From Enemella evansiae (lineage in GTDB: Bacteria > Pseudomonadota > Alphaproteobacteria > Rhodobacterales > Rhodobacteraceae): 64,000 nt of DNA. Below, piece after piece: positions 8,496-18,233 of the stretch (its first letter is position 1; every line of letters starts with the position of its first letter). The stretch covers positions 62,001 to 126,000 of the forward strand of contig JAFKDC010000003.1 of the NCBI GenBank assembly GCA_017255395.1. The letters are read 5' to 3'. The translations under genes were made by a program, and so were the position numbers. The notes beneath the pieces were generated by a model. The model saw nothing but the letters and a program-made list of their open reading frames with translations. It had not been told where the DNA came from and did not search any database.

Positions 8496-9758
8496 ATGGC
8501 ACGTCGCGTTGTGGTCACAGGGCTTGGACTGGTCACCCCGCTGGCCTGCGGGGTCGAGGAAACATGGTCGCGCCTGCTGGACGGGCAGTCCGGGGCGGGC
8601 ACCATCACCAAGTTCGACGCCAGCCATCTGGCCACGACCTATGCCTGCGAGGTGCCCTATGGCGACGGCACTGACGGCACCTTCAACCCCGATCTCTACA
8701 TGGACAAGAAGGAACAGCGGAAGATCGACGAGTTCATCCGCTTCGGCATGGCAGCCGCCGCGCAGGCGGTCGAGGATTCGGGCTGGGCGCCCGAGGACGA
8801 CGAGGCGCGCGAGCGCACCGGCGTCATGGTGGGCTCGGGCATCGGCGGGCTGTCGTCCATCGCCGACACGGCGCTTTTGATCCGCGACAAGGGCCCGCGC
8901 CGCGTCTCGCCCTTCTTCATCCCCGGCGCGCTGATCAACCTGATCTCGGGCAACATCTCGATCAAATACGGCTTCAAGGGCCCGAACCATTCGGTGGTCA
9001 CCGCCTGCTCGACCGGCGCCCATGCCATCGGCGACGCGGCCCGGCTGATCAAATACGGCGACGCCGACGTGATGGTCGCGGGCGGCGCCGAGGCGGCGAT
9101 CTGCGAGATCGGGATCGCGGGCTTCAACGCCTGCAAGGCGCTCTCGACCAAGCGCGCCGACGATCCGACCAAGGCCAGCCGCCCCTATGACGCAGACCGC
9201 GACGGTTTCGTCATGGGCGAGGGCGCGGGCGTCATCGTGCTGGAAGAGTACGAACACGCCAAGGCGCGCGGCGCGAAGATCTACGCCGAGGTCTGCGGCT
9301 ACGGTCTGACCGGCGACGCCTACCACATCACCGCCCCCTCCGAGAGCGGCGAGGGCGGCGAACGCTCGATGAAGGCGGCGTTGCGCGATGCGGGCCTGCA
9401 ACCGGGCGATCTGGACTACATCAACGCGCATGGCACCTCGACCATGGCCGACACCATCGAACTGGGCGCGGTCGAGCGGCTCTTGGGCGATGCCGCTTCC
9501 AAGGTCACCATGTCCTCGACCAAATCCGCCACCGGGCACCTTCTGGGGGCCGCCGGTGCGATCGAGGCGATCTTCTCGATCCTCGCGATCCGCGATCAGG
9601 TCGCGCCGCCGACGATCAACCTGGACAACCCGGCGGTCGAGACGCCCATCGACCTGGCGCCCAACGCCAAGCGTGCCCGTGAGGTGCGGTATGCCCTGTC
9701 GAATTCCTTCGGCTTCGGCGGCACCAATGCCAGCGTGATCTTCGGCAAGGCCGACTGA
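8496..9758 (+). CDS. fabF: Beta-ketoacyl-ACP synthase II
   Basis: FabF condenses malonyl-ACP with acyl-ACP during fatty acid elongation. The catalytic triad motifs are all present: the nucleophile Cys in VVTACSTGAHAIG, the first His in NAHGTSTMADTIEL, and the second His in KSATGHLLGAAGAIE. The glycine-rich C-terminal SNSFGFGGTNAS is also there. ATG 8496 (MARRVVVTGLGLVTPL) has GAAGGAAAGG upstream and gives 420 residues, the family norm. The gene runs 16 bp ahead of mltG and probably forms a transcription unit with it. Confidence 0.96.
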   Translation: MARRVVVTGLGLVTPLACGVEETWSRLLDGQSGAGTITKFDASHLATTYACEVPYGDGTDGTFNPDLYMDKKEQRKIDEFIRFGMAAAAQAVEDSGWAPEDDEARERTGVMVGSGIGGLSSIADTALLIRDKGPRRVSPFFIPGALINLISGNISIKYGFKGPNHSVVTACSTGAHAIGDAARLIKYGDADVMVAGGAEAAICEIGIAGFNACKALSTKRADDPTKASRPYDADRDGFVMGEGAGVIVLEEYEHAKARGAKIYAEVCGYGLTGDAYHITAPSESGEGGERSMKAALRDAGLQPGDLDYINAHGTSTMADTIELGAVERLLGDAASKVTMSSTKSATGHLLGAAGAIEAIFSILAIRDQVAPPTINLDNPAVETPIDLAPNAKRAREVRYALSNSFGFGGTNASVIFGKAD

Positions 9759-9774
9759 GCAGGAGACTGACCCG

Positions 9775-10932
9775 ATGTGGCGCAATGTTGCCTCGAACGC
9801 GCTGACCTTTCTGGTCGTCGCGGTCTTCCTCTTCGGCGGGCTGCTGCTCTGGGCGCAAAACGAATACTCCGCCGAAGGTCCGCTTCAGGCGCCGATCTGT
9901 CTTGAGGTGCCGCGCGGCAGCAATATGAGCCGCGTTTCGGACAACCTTGCAGGGCAGGGCGCGGTCAGCAGCGCCATGCTGTTCCGGCTGGGCGCCGATT
10001 ACACCGACCGTACGCAGCAGCTGAAGGCCGGGTCCTTCCTGGTGCCCGAGGGCGCCTCGATGGCCGAGATCGTCGATATCGTCACCCGCGGCGGCGCCTC
10101 GACCTGCGGGACAGAGGTGGTCTACCGCATCGGCATCACCCGCGCGGTTGTCGAGGTCCGCGAGATCGACCCCCAGACCGGCCGCTACGAGCAGCGCGCC
10201 GAGTTCACGCCGGGCGAGGGCGAGGCCCCCGAGGTCTATGCCTCCGTGCGCGAGGCGGGCGACACCCGCTACCGCGTGGCGCTGGCCGAGGGCGTGACCA
10301 GCTGGCAGGTCATCGAGGAACTCAAGCAGGTCGATATCCTCGAAGGCGAGGTCGCGGTGCCCGAAGAGGGCGCGCTGGCGCCGGACAGCTACGAGATCAC
10401 ACCCGGCGACACCCGCGCCAGCGTGATCGAGCGGATGCGACAGGCCCAGGAGCTGATCCTTGCCGAGGCCTGGGCGGATCGTGCCGACGGCCTGCCGCTG
10501 GAAAGCCCCGAAGAGGCGCTGATCCTCGCCTCGATCATCGAGAAGGAAACCGGCAACGCGCAGGAACGCTTTGACGTGGCCGCCGTCTTCGTGAACCGGC
10601 TGGAGCAGGGCATGCGCCTGCAGACCGACCCGACGGTGATCTACGGCATCACCAAGGGCGAGGGTCCGCTGGGCCGGGGCCTGCGGCAATCGGAACTGCG
10701 CGGCGCGACGCCGTGGAACACCTATGTGATCGACGGGCTGCCGCCGACCCCCATCGCCAACCCGGGCCGCGCCAGCATCGAGGCGGCGCTGAACCCTTCG
10801 GGCGCGGACTACCGTTACTTCGTGGCGAAGACGCTCGATCCAGCGGACGGCCACAACTTCGCGGTGACGCTCGACGAGCACAACCGCAACGTCGCCGCCT
10901 ACAGGGCGCTGGAGCGGGAGCGCGACAACTGA
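9775..10932 (+). CDS. mltG: Endolytic peptidoglycan transglycosylase MltG
   Basis: MltG cleaves nascent glycan strands and so ends their polymerisation at the inner membrane. One N-terminal membrane segment (about residues 8-28, ALTFLVVAVFLFGGLLLW) is followed by a LysM-like region and the YceG catalytic domain. The family's catalytic glutamate lies in LASIIEKETG, and the signature YGITKGEGPLGRGLRQSELR leads to TPIANPGRASIEAALNPS. The 385-residue length is typical. It follows fabF by 16 bp and ends just before a pair of strong hairpins. Confidence 0.94.
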   Translation: MWRNVASNALTFLVVAVFLFGGLLLWAQNEYSAEGPLQAPICLEVPRGSNMSRVSDNLAGQGAVSSAMLFRLGADYTDRTQQLKAGSFLVPEGASMAEIVDIVTRGGASTCGTEVVYRIGITRAVVEVREIDPQTGRYEQRAEFTPGEGEAPEVYASVREAGDTRYRVALAEGVTSWQVIEELKQVDILEGEVAVPEEGALAPDSYEITPGDTRASVIERMRQAQELILAEAWADRADGLPLESPEEALILASIIEKETGNAQERFDVAAVFVNRLEQGMRLQTDPTVIYGITKGEGPLGRGLRQSELRGATPWNTYVIDGLPPTPIANPGRASIEAALNPSGADYRYFVAKTLDPADGHNFAVTLDEHNRNVAAYRALERERDN

Positions 10933-10939
10933 GACGGAC

Positions 10940-10987
10940 GGGGCGATTTCTTCCAAAGAAATCGCCCCGAATTCTTTGAAAGAATTC
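10940..10987. terminator. Twin perfect hairpins between convergent genes
   Basis: The first hairpin has a 13-bp perfect stem, GGGGCGATTTCTT (10940-10952) with AAGAAATCGCCCC (10956-10968), and a CCA loop. It is followed directly by the palindrome GAATTCTTTGAAAGAATTC (10969-10987). They stand between mltG (plus) and the YjbR-family gene (minus) and probably act as a two-way terminator. The lpd junction at 35313 has the same design. Confidence 0.75.
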
Positions 10988-11020
10988 GTGTCCCGCGCGG
11001 GGCGCGCGGCCCCTGCGCGC

Positions 11021-11365
11021 TCAGCCCTCTGCGATGGCCCGCTGCGCTTTCTTCGTCAGCCCGCCGAAGACCAGCGCGTAAGAGCTCTCGATACGCTCGC
11101 GCAACTCGTCCTCGGGCACCGCGTCCCAGTCGACCCGCACCCAGGACCGGTGGAAATAGGGCGCCTTGACCGCCCGCTCCATGCCGATCAGGGCCTCGGC
11201 ATCCGCGATCGAGGGCGTCTTGACCGACACCCCGCCGCCCTGCGCGCCGATACAGGCGAACATCTTGCCGCCGACCTTCCACGCATCGTGCCCGCCGCCC
11301 CAGGGGTCGGACCATTCGGCGCCCTTCAGCGCCCGGCAGATCGTGTTGACGGTCTCGCGGCTCAT
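11021..11365 (-). CDS. MmcQ/YjbR family protein
   Basis: This is a 114-residue protein of the YjbR (DUF419) fold, small DNA-binding-like proteins of uncertain role. Typical features are the N-terminal TICRALKGAEWSDPWG, the central WKVGGKMFACIG strand pair and the C-terminal WVRVDWDAVPEDELRERIESSYALVF. I start at ATG 11365 (MSRETVNTIC); the frame continues 12 codons upstream but that part is basic and not conserved. It is transcribed toward mltG and away from cysS. Confidence 0.8.
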   Translation of the reverse strand: MSRETVNTICRALKGAEWSDPWGGGHDAWKVGGKMFACIGAQGGGVSVKTPSIADAEALIGMERAVKAPYFHRSWVRVDWDAVPEDELRERIESSYALVFGGLTKKAQRAIAEG

Positions 11366-11415
11366 GGCGCCAAGGGTGCGCCGGGGCCGCCGGCAATGCA
11401 AGGGCCACGTGGCGC

Positions 11416-11444
11416 TTGGCGGGCGCCGCGAAACCTGCTAAGGC
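11416..11444 (+). promoter_or_regulatory. Possible promoter for the cysS leader
   Basis: TTGGCG (11416-11421) and TAAGGC (11439-11444) lie 17 bp apart. If used, transcription would start near 11450, almost on the ATG of the short leader ORF at 11453. The -10 box is a weak match. Confidence 0.35.
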
Positions 11445-11452
11445 CTAGGGCC

Positions 11453-11491
11453 ATGAAGACCACCGCAACTCTCATTTGCATCATCTGCTGA
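11453..11491 (+). CDS. Putative 12-residue leader peptide upstream of cysS
   Basis: The short ORF encodes MKTTATLICIIC and stops right after its second Cys codon (TGC ATC ATC TGC TGA). It ends 4 bp before a GC-rich hairpin (11496-11512), and cysteinyl-tRNA synthetase begins about 100 bp further on. This order of a short ORF ending in codons for the relevant amino acid, a hairpin, then the biosynthetic gene is that of a ribosome-mediated attenuator. With scarce Cys-tRNA, ribosomes would stall on the Cys codons and change RNA folding. Translation is unproven and I did not find a strong competing antiterminator. Confidence 0.45.
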   Translation: MKTTATLICIIC

Positions 11492-11495
11492 CCAC

Positions 11496-11512
11496 GGTCG
11501 GGGCCCCCGACC
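11496..11512 (+). promoter_or_regulatory. GC-rich hairpin after the cysS leader ORF
   Basis: GGTCGGG and CCCGACC form a 7-bp stem around GCC. The stem can extend by CCA/TGG (11492-11494 with 11514-11516) past a C/A mismatch. A pyrimidine-rich TCTTCTATTCCCTCT follows at 11525. It could be the attenuator terminator, although the T-rich stretch is some 12 bases away. Confidence 0.4.
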
Positions 11513-11589
11513 ATGGCGGGCCGGTCTTCTATTCCCTCTGACGGATGAAGTTGCTAAGCCCGCCGCGACCAACGCGAAGGACCGGGCCT

Positions 11590-13095
<1,506 letters not shown>

Positions 13096-13402
13096 CACCT
13101 CCATTCAAAGCGCCCGCCCGGCCGCAGGCCGGGCAGCCCCCGTCCGCCCCCCCGGGCGGGGGCTTCACCCCCACCCGCGGACGGGGCCTGCCCTTCTCGC
13201 TTGTTGGCACGCTTCACGACAGCCTGCCGCTCATGCCAGTCAGCACTTTTTTTGACAGTCGGTCTTTCTTGCGTGCCAACACTTTTACCGATGGGTTGCT
13301 CACCGTACCTGCCGGCCTCCCCGCCGATGGCGCCGCACCCACCCCAGGTCGCGCGTCCAGCCTGCGCACCCGCCGTGACGCCCGCCAGCAGGGAACCGCC
13401 GC
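13096..13402. other. cysS-cimA intergenic region with hairpin and long inverted repeat
   Basis: A perfect 8-bp hairpin (GCCCGGCC 13116-13123 with GGCCGGGC 13127-13134) probably ends the cysS transcript. An 11-bp inverted repeat follows, TGTTGGCACGC (13202-13212) and GCGTGCCAACA (13271-13281), framing a 58-bp AT-richer centre with a run of seven or more T. It could be a regulatory structure for cimA. No gene is apparent. Confidence 0.55.
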
Positions 13403-15016
13403 ATGACCCGCGAACGTCTCTACCTTTACGACACGACGCTGCGCGACGGGCAGCAGACGCAGGGCGTGCAGTTCTCCACCGCCGAGAAGCTGCGGATCGC
13501 CGAGGCGCTCGACCGGCTCGGCGTCGACCATATCGAGGGCGGCTGGCCCGGGGCGAACCCCACCGACAGCGCCTTCTTCGAGGAGGTCGGACAGACCCGC
13601 GCCACGCTGACCGCCTTCGGCATGACCAAGCGGGCTGGCCGCTCTGCCGAAAACGACGACGTTCTGGCTGCGGTGATGAACGCGGGCACCTCATCCGTCT
13701 GCCTCGTCGGCAAGACGCATGACTTCCACGTCACCACCGCGCTTGGCATCACGCTGGAGGAGAACGTCGAGAACATCCGCGCCTCGGTCGCGCATCTGGT
13801 GGCGCAGGGGCGCGAGGCGCTGCTGGACGCCGAACACTTCTTCGACGGCTACAAGGCCAACCCGGATTATGCGCTGGAGTGCCTGAAGGCCGCGCAGGCC
13901 GCTGGCGCCCGCTGGATCGTGCTTTGCGACACAAACGGCGGGACATTGCCGCATGAAATCGGGCAGATCGTGCGCGACGTCATCGCGGCGGGCATTCCCG
14001 GAGAGCGCCTTGGCATCCACACCCACAACGACACCGAGAACGCCGTTGCGGGCAGCCTCGCCGCCATCGACGCGGGCGTGCGACAGGTGCAGGGCACGCT
14101 GAATGGGCTGGGCGAGCGCTGCGGCAATGCAAACCTGACCTCGCTGATCCCGACGCTGCTGCTGAAGGAACCCTATGCCTCGCGCTTCGAGACCGGCGTG
14201 AGCATGGAGGCGCTGGAGGGGCTGACCCGCACCAGCCGGATGCTGGACGACATCCTCAACCGCGTGCCCATGCGGCAGATGGCCTATGTCGGCTCTTCGG
14301 CCTTTGCGCATAAGGCGGGGCTGCACGCCAGCGCCATCCTCAAGGACCCGACCACATACGAGCATGTCGATCCGGGCGTGGTCGGCAACCGCCGGGTCGT
14401 CCCCATGTCGAACCAGGCGGGGCAGTCGAACCTGCGCCGCCGTCTCGTCGAGGCGGGGCTGGAGGTCGAACCGGGCAACCCGGCGTTGGCCCGCATTCTC
14501 GACCTGATCAAGACCCGCGAGGCCGAGGGCTATTCCTACGATACCGCGCAGGCCTCCTTCGAGCTGCTGGCGCGGTCGGAACTGGGCCTGTTGCCCGAGT
14601 TCTTCGAGGTCAAACGCTACCGGGTCGCCGTCGAGCGGCGGAAGAACAAATACGACCGGATGGTCTCGCTTTCCGAGGCGGTCGTGGTGGTGAAGGTCGA
14701 TGGCGAGAAGAAGCTGTCGGTCTCCGAGTCGATGGACGAGGAGGGCTGCGACCGGGGGCCGGTGAACGCGCTGTCCAAGGCGCTGGCCAAGGATCTGGGC
14801 CGCTATCAGGCGCTGATCGACGACATGCGGCTGGTGGACTTCAAGGTCCGCATCACGCAGGGCGGGACAGAGGCGGTCACCCGCGTCATCATCGACAGCG
14901 AGGACGGCGAGGGCCGCCGCTGGGCCACCGTGGGCGTCAGCGCGAACATAGTCGACGCCTCCTTCGAGGCGCTTTTGGACGCGGTGCGCTGGAAGCTGGT
15001 CCGCGCGGGGGCGTGA
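13403..15016 (+). CDS. cimA: (R)-citramalate synthase
   Basis: CimA joins pyruvate and acetyl-CoA to give citramalate, the entry to threonine-independent isoleucine synthesis. The DRE-TIM metallolyase signature DTTLRDGQQTQGVQFSTAEK opens the barrel, and GIHTHNDTENAVAGSLAAIDAGVRQVQGTLNGLGERCGNANL carries the metal-binding HxH motif in sections. The C-terminal ~150 residues form the LeuA-type regulatory domain. At 537 aa it matches the CimA class. The related homocitrate and isopropylmalate synthases are less likely because of the N-terminal GWPGANPTD. Its stop overlaps the next start (TGATG). Confidence 0.88.
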   Translation: MTRERLYLYDTTLRDGQQTQGVQFSTAEKLRIAEALDRLGVDHIEGGWPGANPTDSAFFEEVGQTRATLTAFGMTKRAGRSAENDDVLAAVMNAGTSSVCLVGKTHDFHVTTALGITLEENVENIRASVAHLVAQGREALLDAEHFFDGYKANPDYALECLKAAQAAGARWIVLCDTNGGTLPHEIGQIVRDVIAAGIPGERLGIHTHNDTENAVAGSLAAIDAGVRQVQGTLNGLGERCGNANLTSLIPTLLLKEPYASRFETGVSMEALEGLTRTSRMLDDILNRVPMRQMAYVGSSAFAHKAGLHASAILKDPTTYEHVDPGVVGNRRVVPMSNQAGQSNLRRRLVEAGLEVEPGNPALARILDLIKTREAEGYSYDTAQASFELLARSELGLLPEFFEVKRYRVAVERRKNKYDRMVSLSEAVVVVKVDGEKKLSVSESMDEEGCDRGPVNALSKALAKDLGRYQALIDDMRLVDFKVRITQGGTEAVTRVIIDSEDGEGRRWATVGVSANIVDASFEALLDAVRWKLVRAGA

Positions 15017-15732
15017 TGGACCGGGACGCGTTCTTCACCGTCCACAAGGACCTGCCGCGCGAAGGCCCCGGTGCGCCCGAGGACGTGGCATGGGCCTGCG
15101 CACTGGCCGGGGTGCCCGGGGATGCGGCGATCTGCGACGCGGGTTCCGGCCCCGGCGGCGACGTGGCGGCGCTGCTCTCGGTAGCCCCCCGGGGCCATGT
15201 CGTGGCGGTGGACCTGCACTTTGGCGAGGCCGCCGACGCGCGCTTGGCGAACGAGCCCCGGGCGCGGGGTGTCTCCGCCGATTTCACGGCGCTGGAGGCC
15301 TTGCCCGAGGCGCCCTTCGACCTGATCTGGTGCGCAGGGGCGCTCTACTTCCTCGGTCTCGAAGAGGGGCCGCGCAGACTGGGCCGCGCGCTGAAACCGG
15401 CGGGCGTGCTGGCCTTCTCGGAGCCCTGCCGGTTCGTCGAGGCGCCCTCGCCAGAGGCAGGGGCGATCCTCGGTGGCTACCCGCTGCGCGATGCAGAGCA
15501 GATCGTCGCCATGGTCGAGACGCAGGGGTTCACGGTCTTGGGCCATCGCCGGGTGCCGGACGCGGGCTGGGAGGCCTATTTTCAGCCGCTGGAAGCCCGG
15601 ATCGCAGCGCTGCGCCCCGGTGCTGGCGCCCCCTTGGCCGCGATGCTGGATCAATGCGCGCAAGAGGCGGCGGCCTGGCGGGCGCATCGGGCCGAGGTCG
15701 GTTATCTGCTGGTCGTGGCACGCCGGACATGA
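15016..15732 (+). CDS. Class I SAM-dependent methyltransferase
   Basis: The 238-residue protein has the SAM-binding motif I ICDAGSGPGGDVAALL (about residues 36-51), the acidic end of strand 2 in HVVAVDLHF, and the post-I segment FDLIWCAGALYFLGLEEG. The product contains no membrane segment. The methyl acceptor cannot be inferred. It overlaps the stop of cimA by one base and the next gene by four (ATGA), so the three genes are probably translated as one coupled unit. Confidence 0.8.
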   Translation: MDRDAFFTVHKDLPREGPGAPEDVAWACALAGVPGDAAICDAGSGPGGDVAALLSVAPRGHVVAVDLHFGEAADARLANEPRARGVSADFTALEALPEAPFDLIWCAGALYFLGLEEGPRRLGRALKPAGVLAFSEPCRFVEAPSPEAGAILGGYPLRDAEQIVAMVETQGFTVLGHRRVPDAGWEAYFQPLEARIAALRPGAGAPLAAMLDQCAQEAAAWRAHRAEVGYLLVVARRT

Positions 15733-16511
15733 GGTTCGCGCCCGGCAGCGACCTGCATGGCTGTGCCGAACTGGTGCAGCGCGCCGACCCCGAGCGGTTT
15801 CGCGCCGTGATGGCGGCGCCGGTGGCGGCGCGGGCGGCGCTGTTTCCGATCTATGCCTTCAATATCGAGGTGGCCCGCGCGCCCTGGGTCACGGCAGAGC
15901 CGATGATCGCCGAGATGCGGCTGCAGTGGTGGCGCGATGCGCTGGACGAGATCCGCGCCGGCGGGGCGGTGCGCCGCCACGCGGTGGTGACGCCGCTGGC
16001 GCAGGTGCTGGACGCCGAAGGCGCGGCGCTGCTGGACGGGGTGGTCGAGGCGCGCAGGCTGGACATCGAGAAGGCGCCCTTTGCCAACCGGGGCGCCCTG
16101 ATGGCCTACCTCGCCGCCACCGGGGGCGCCCTGATGCAGGCCGCCGCGCGGGCGCTGGGGGATCGCGACGGGCGGGCGGCGCTGGCTCTGGGAACGGGTT
16201 CGGCGCTGGCGGGCTACCTGCGCGCGGTGCCGGAACTGGAGGCGCGCGGCAAGCTGCCGCTGCCGGACGGGCGCCCCGAGGCCGTGGCAGAGCTGGCGCG
16301 GCAGGGTCTGGCGCGACTGGCCGAGGCGCGCGCCCTGCGCGGCACGGTGGTGGGCGAGGCGCGGCCCGCCCTGCTGGCGGCGGCCATGGCGGCGCCGGTG
16401 CTGCGCCGTGCCTCTGACGCCCCGGCGCGGGTGGCGCAGGGTGGGCTGATGCCGCCAGAGGCGCAGGTCCGGGCGCGCTGGCTTTGGGTCGGGATGACCG
16501 GACGCTGGTAG
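15729..16511 (+). CDS. Squalene/phytoene synthase-fold protein, NDUFAF6-like
   Basis: The 260-residue protein has the all-helical squalene/phytoene synthase fold, with AALFPIYAFNIEVARAPW and MRLQWWRDALDEI in the first half. The latter closely resembles mitochondrial NDUFAF6, a complex I assembly factor. I do not see the second aspartate-rich motif (DxxED) needed for prenyl transfer, so a non-catalytic assembly role is more likely than carotenoid synthesis. It overlaps the methyltransferase by 4 bp. Degenerate copies of its last ~35 codons follow the stop in tandem (16524-16798). Confidence 0.7.
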   Translation: MRFAPGSDLHGCAELVQRADPERFRAVMAAPVAARAALFPIYAFNIEVARAPWVTAEPMIAEMRLQWWRDALDEIRAGGAVRRHAVVTPLAQVLDAEGAALLDGVVEARRLDIEKAPFANRGALMAYLAATGGALMQAAARALGDRDGRAALALGTGSALAGYLRAVPELEARGKLPLPDGRPEAVAELARQGLARLAEARALRGTVVGEARPALLAAAMAAPVLRRASDAPARVAQGGLMPPEAQVRARWLWVGMTGRW

Positions 16512-17003
16512 GCTGTGCCAAAGGCCCCGGTGGGGGCGGGCTGATGCCTTCAGAGGCACGGATCCGGGCGCGTTGCCTTGGGTCGGGGTGACCGGACGTT
16601 GGTCGGGGGAGCAGGCGCCTCGGCGCGGGTGGGCTGATGGTGCCGGAAGCGCGGGTCCGGGCGGGCTGTGCCGGGTCAGTATCACTGGATGCTGCGCCGT
16701 GCCTCTGACGCCCCGGCGCGGGTGGCAGAGGGCGGTTCTTTGCCGCCAGAGGCGCGGGGCCGGGCAGGCTGGCTTTGGGTCGCGGTGACCGGAGGGCCTG
16801 ATCGCGGGGGGGCTTTGCGCCGAGGTGATCGGGGGCGATGTCTGGGCGTGTCGGCCCGCCCGCCTCTCGATCCGACCCCGTCAGGGCGCCCGGATCTTGC
16901 GGCGCCCCGGCGGCGCGCAAGGCAGCCTGTCACCGGATTGCTGCTCAGGCTATCCGGGGCAGGGTGGGCTTCCAACCCATCCCACCTTGACCGGCGGGCC
17001 TGA
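16512..17003. other. Intergenic region with decayed gene-end copies
   Basis: This 492-bp gap between two convergent genes begins with the tandem copies described separately. The remaining ~200 bp are GC-rich. A GGGTGGG…CCCATCCC hairpin near 16970-16988 may terminate the minus-strand MFS transcript. No intact gene is seen. Confidence 0.55.
16524..16798 (+). repeat. Tandem degenerate duplications of the 3' end of the upstream gene
   Basis: The last ~110 bp of the preceding gene recur three times in the same direction. Around 16524-16606 the copy contains GGGCTGATGCC, CAGAGGCACGGATCCGGGCG and GTGACCGGACGTTGG. Around 16616-16690 there is a shorter, more decayed copy. At 16690-16798 the best copy contains CTGCGCCGTGCCTCTGACGC identically and would encode LRRASDAPARVAEGGSLPPE, against LRRASDAPARVAQGGLMPPE in the real gene. 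Confidence 0.75.
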
Positions 17004-18233
17004 TCAGGCCGCGATGTCCTTCGGGCGCAGCACCAGCCAGATCAGCGCGCCGCCCGCCAGCACGAGGAAGGGCGCCATGGCGAGGTTGACCGCCAGCCAG
17101 CCCTGTTGTGCCGTCCCGCCCGAGCAGTTCATCAGCCCGCCCGAGGCCAGAGAGGCCAGGGTCACGCCGCCGAAGACCAGCAGGTCGTTCAGGCCCTGCA
17201 TGCGCCCGCGCTCATGCGGCTCATGCGCGCCCGCCAGCATCGCCGTGGCGCCGATGAAGCCGAAGTTCCAGCCCAGGCCCAGAAGGATCAGCGCAAGGAA
17301 GAACTGTTCCAGCGCGACGCCCGACAGGGCCACCGCCCCGGCGCCCGCAAGGATCAGCAGGCCCGCGGCCATGATCTTTTCCACCCCGAAACGGGCGATC
17401 AGGTGGCCGGTGAAGAACGAGGGCACGAACATCGCCAGCATATGGGCCGTGACCACATCCGCCGCGTCGCCCTTGTCAAAGCCGCAGCCGACCACGGCCA
17501 GCGGCGTCGAGGTCATGACAAGGTTCATCAGCGCGTAAGAGACCATGCCGCAGATCACCGCGACGGCGATGCCGGGCGTCTTCAGCAGCTCCAGCCGCGA
17601 CCGGCCCCTCGGCGCATCCGCAGAGGGCACAGGCGGGCGCGGGATGTCCAGGAACAGGAACAGCAGCGCGCCGATCAGGTTGATGGCGATGATCGCGCCA
17701 TAGGTGCCGAGGAAGGGGATGACATAGGCATCCGCCGTGACCTTCACCAGCTGCGGCCCGATGATGGCAGAGGCCAGCCCGCCCGCCATGACGTAAGAGA
17801 TCGCCTTGGGCCGGAAGTCCTCGGAGGCGGTATCGGCGGCGGCGAAGCGATAGAAGCCCTGCGCCGACATGTAGATCCCGGTGATCAGCGACCCCAGCAG
17901 GAAAAGCGGGAAAGAGGCGGTATACAGCCCCCAAGCCCCGACCGCGCCACCCAGGGCGCCCGCCAGCGCGCCCAGCGTAAAGCCTGCGCGGCGCCCGAAA
18001 CGCTGCATCATGGCCGAGACCGGCGTCGCCGCCAGCATCGACCCCAGCACGATCATCGAGATCGGCAGCGTCGCGTAGCAGGCGTTCGAGGCCAGCGACT
18101 GGCCCGCCAGCCCGCCGATGGTGAAGATCATCGGCATCTGCGCCCCCAGGAAGGCCTGCGCGCAGACCAGAACGGCGACGTTGCGACGGGCGCGGGGCGC
18201 GTCGGAGGAGGAAGGGAGGGTCATATCGCTCAT
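17004..18233 (-). CDS. MFS transporter
   Basis: This 409-residue protein has about twelve hydrophobic segments and fits the major facilitator superfamily. The loop between TM2 and TM3 reads MMQRFGRRAGFTLGALAGALG, and a cytoplasmic linker after TM6 holds PRPPVPSADAPRGRSRLELLK. The second half includes AGAHEPHERGRMQGLNDLLVFGG. The substrate is unknown; the closest general resemblance is to small bacterial YajR/drug-type carriers. I start at ATG 18233 (MSDMTLPSSSDAP) because the open frame upstream runs through the repeats at 18386-18786 and is not protein-like. Confidence 0.85.
   Translation of the reverse strand: MSDMTLPSSSDAPRARRNVAVLVCAQAFLGAQMPMIFTIGGLAGQSLASNACYATLPISMIVLGSMLAATPVSAMMQRFGRRAGFTLGALAGALGGAVGAWGLYTASFPLFLLGSLITGIYMSAQGFYRFAAADTASEDFRPKAISYVMAGGLASAIIGPQLVKVTADAYVIPFLGTYGAIIAINLIGALLFLFLDIPRPPVPSADAPRGRSRLELLKTPGIAVAVICGMVSYALMNLVMTSTPLAVVGCGFDKGDAADVVTAHMLAMFVPSFFTGHLIARFGVEKIMAAGLLILAGAGAVALSGVALEQFFLALILLGLGWNFGFIGATAMLAGAHEPHERGRMQGLNDLLVFGGVTLASLASGGLMNCSGGTAQQGWLAVNLAMAPFLVLAGGALIWLVLRPKDIAA

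Noticed and set aside
15729-16511. Carotenoid (phytoene synthase) biosynthesis gene
   Set aside because: The second Asp-rich motif is missing, the WWRDALDEI block is NDUFAF6-like, and no other carotenoid gene is nearby.
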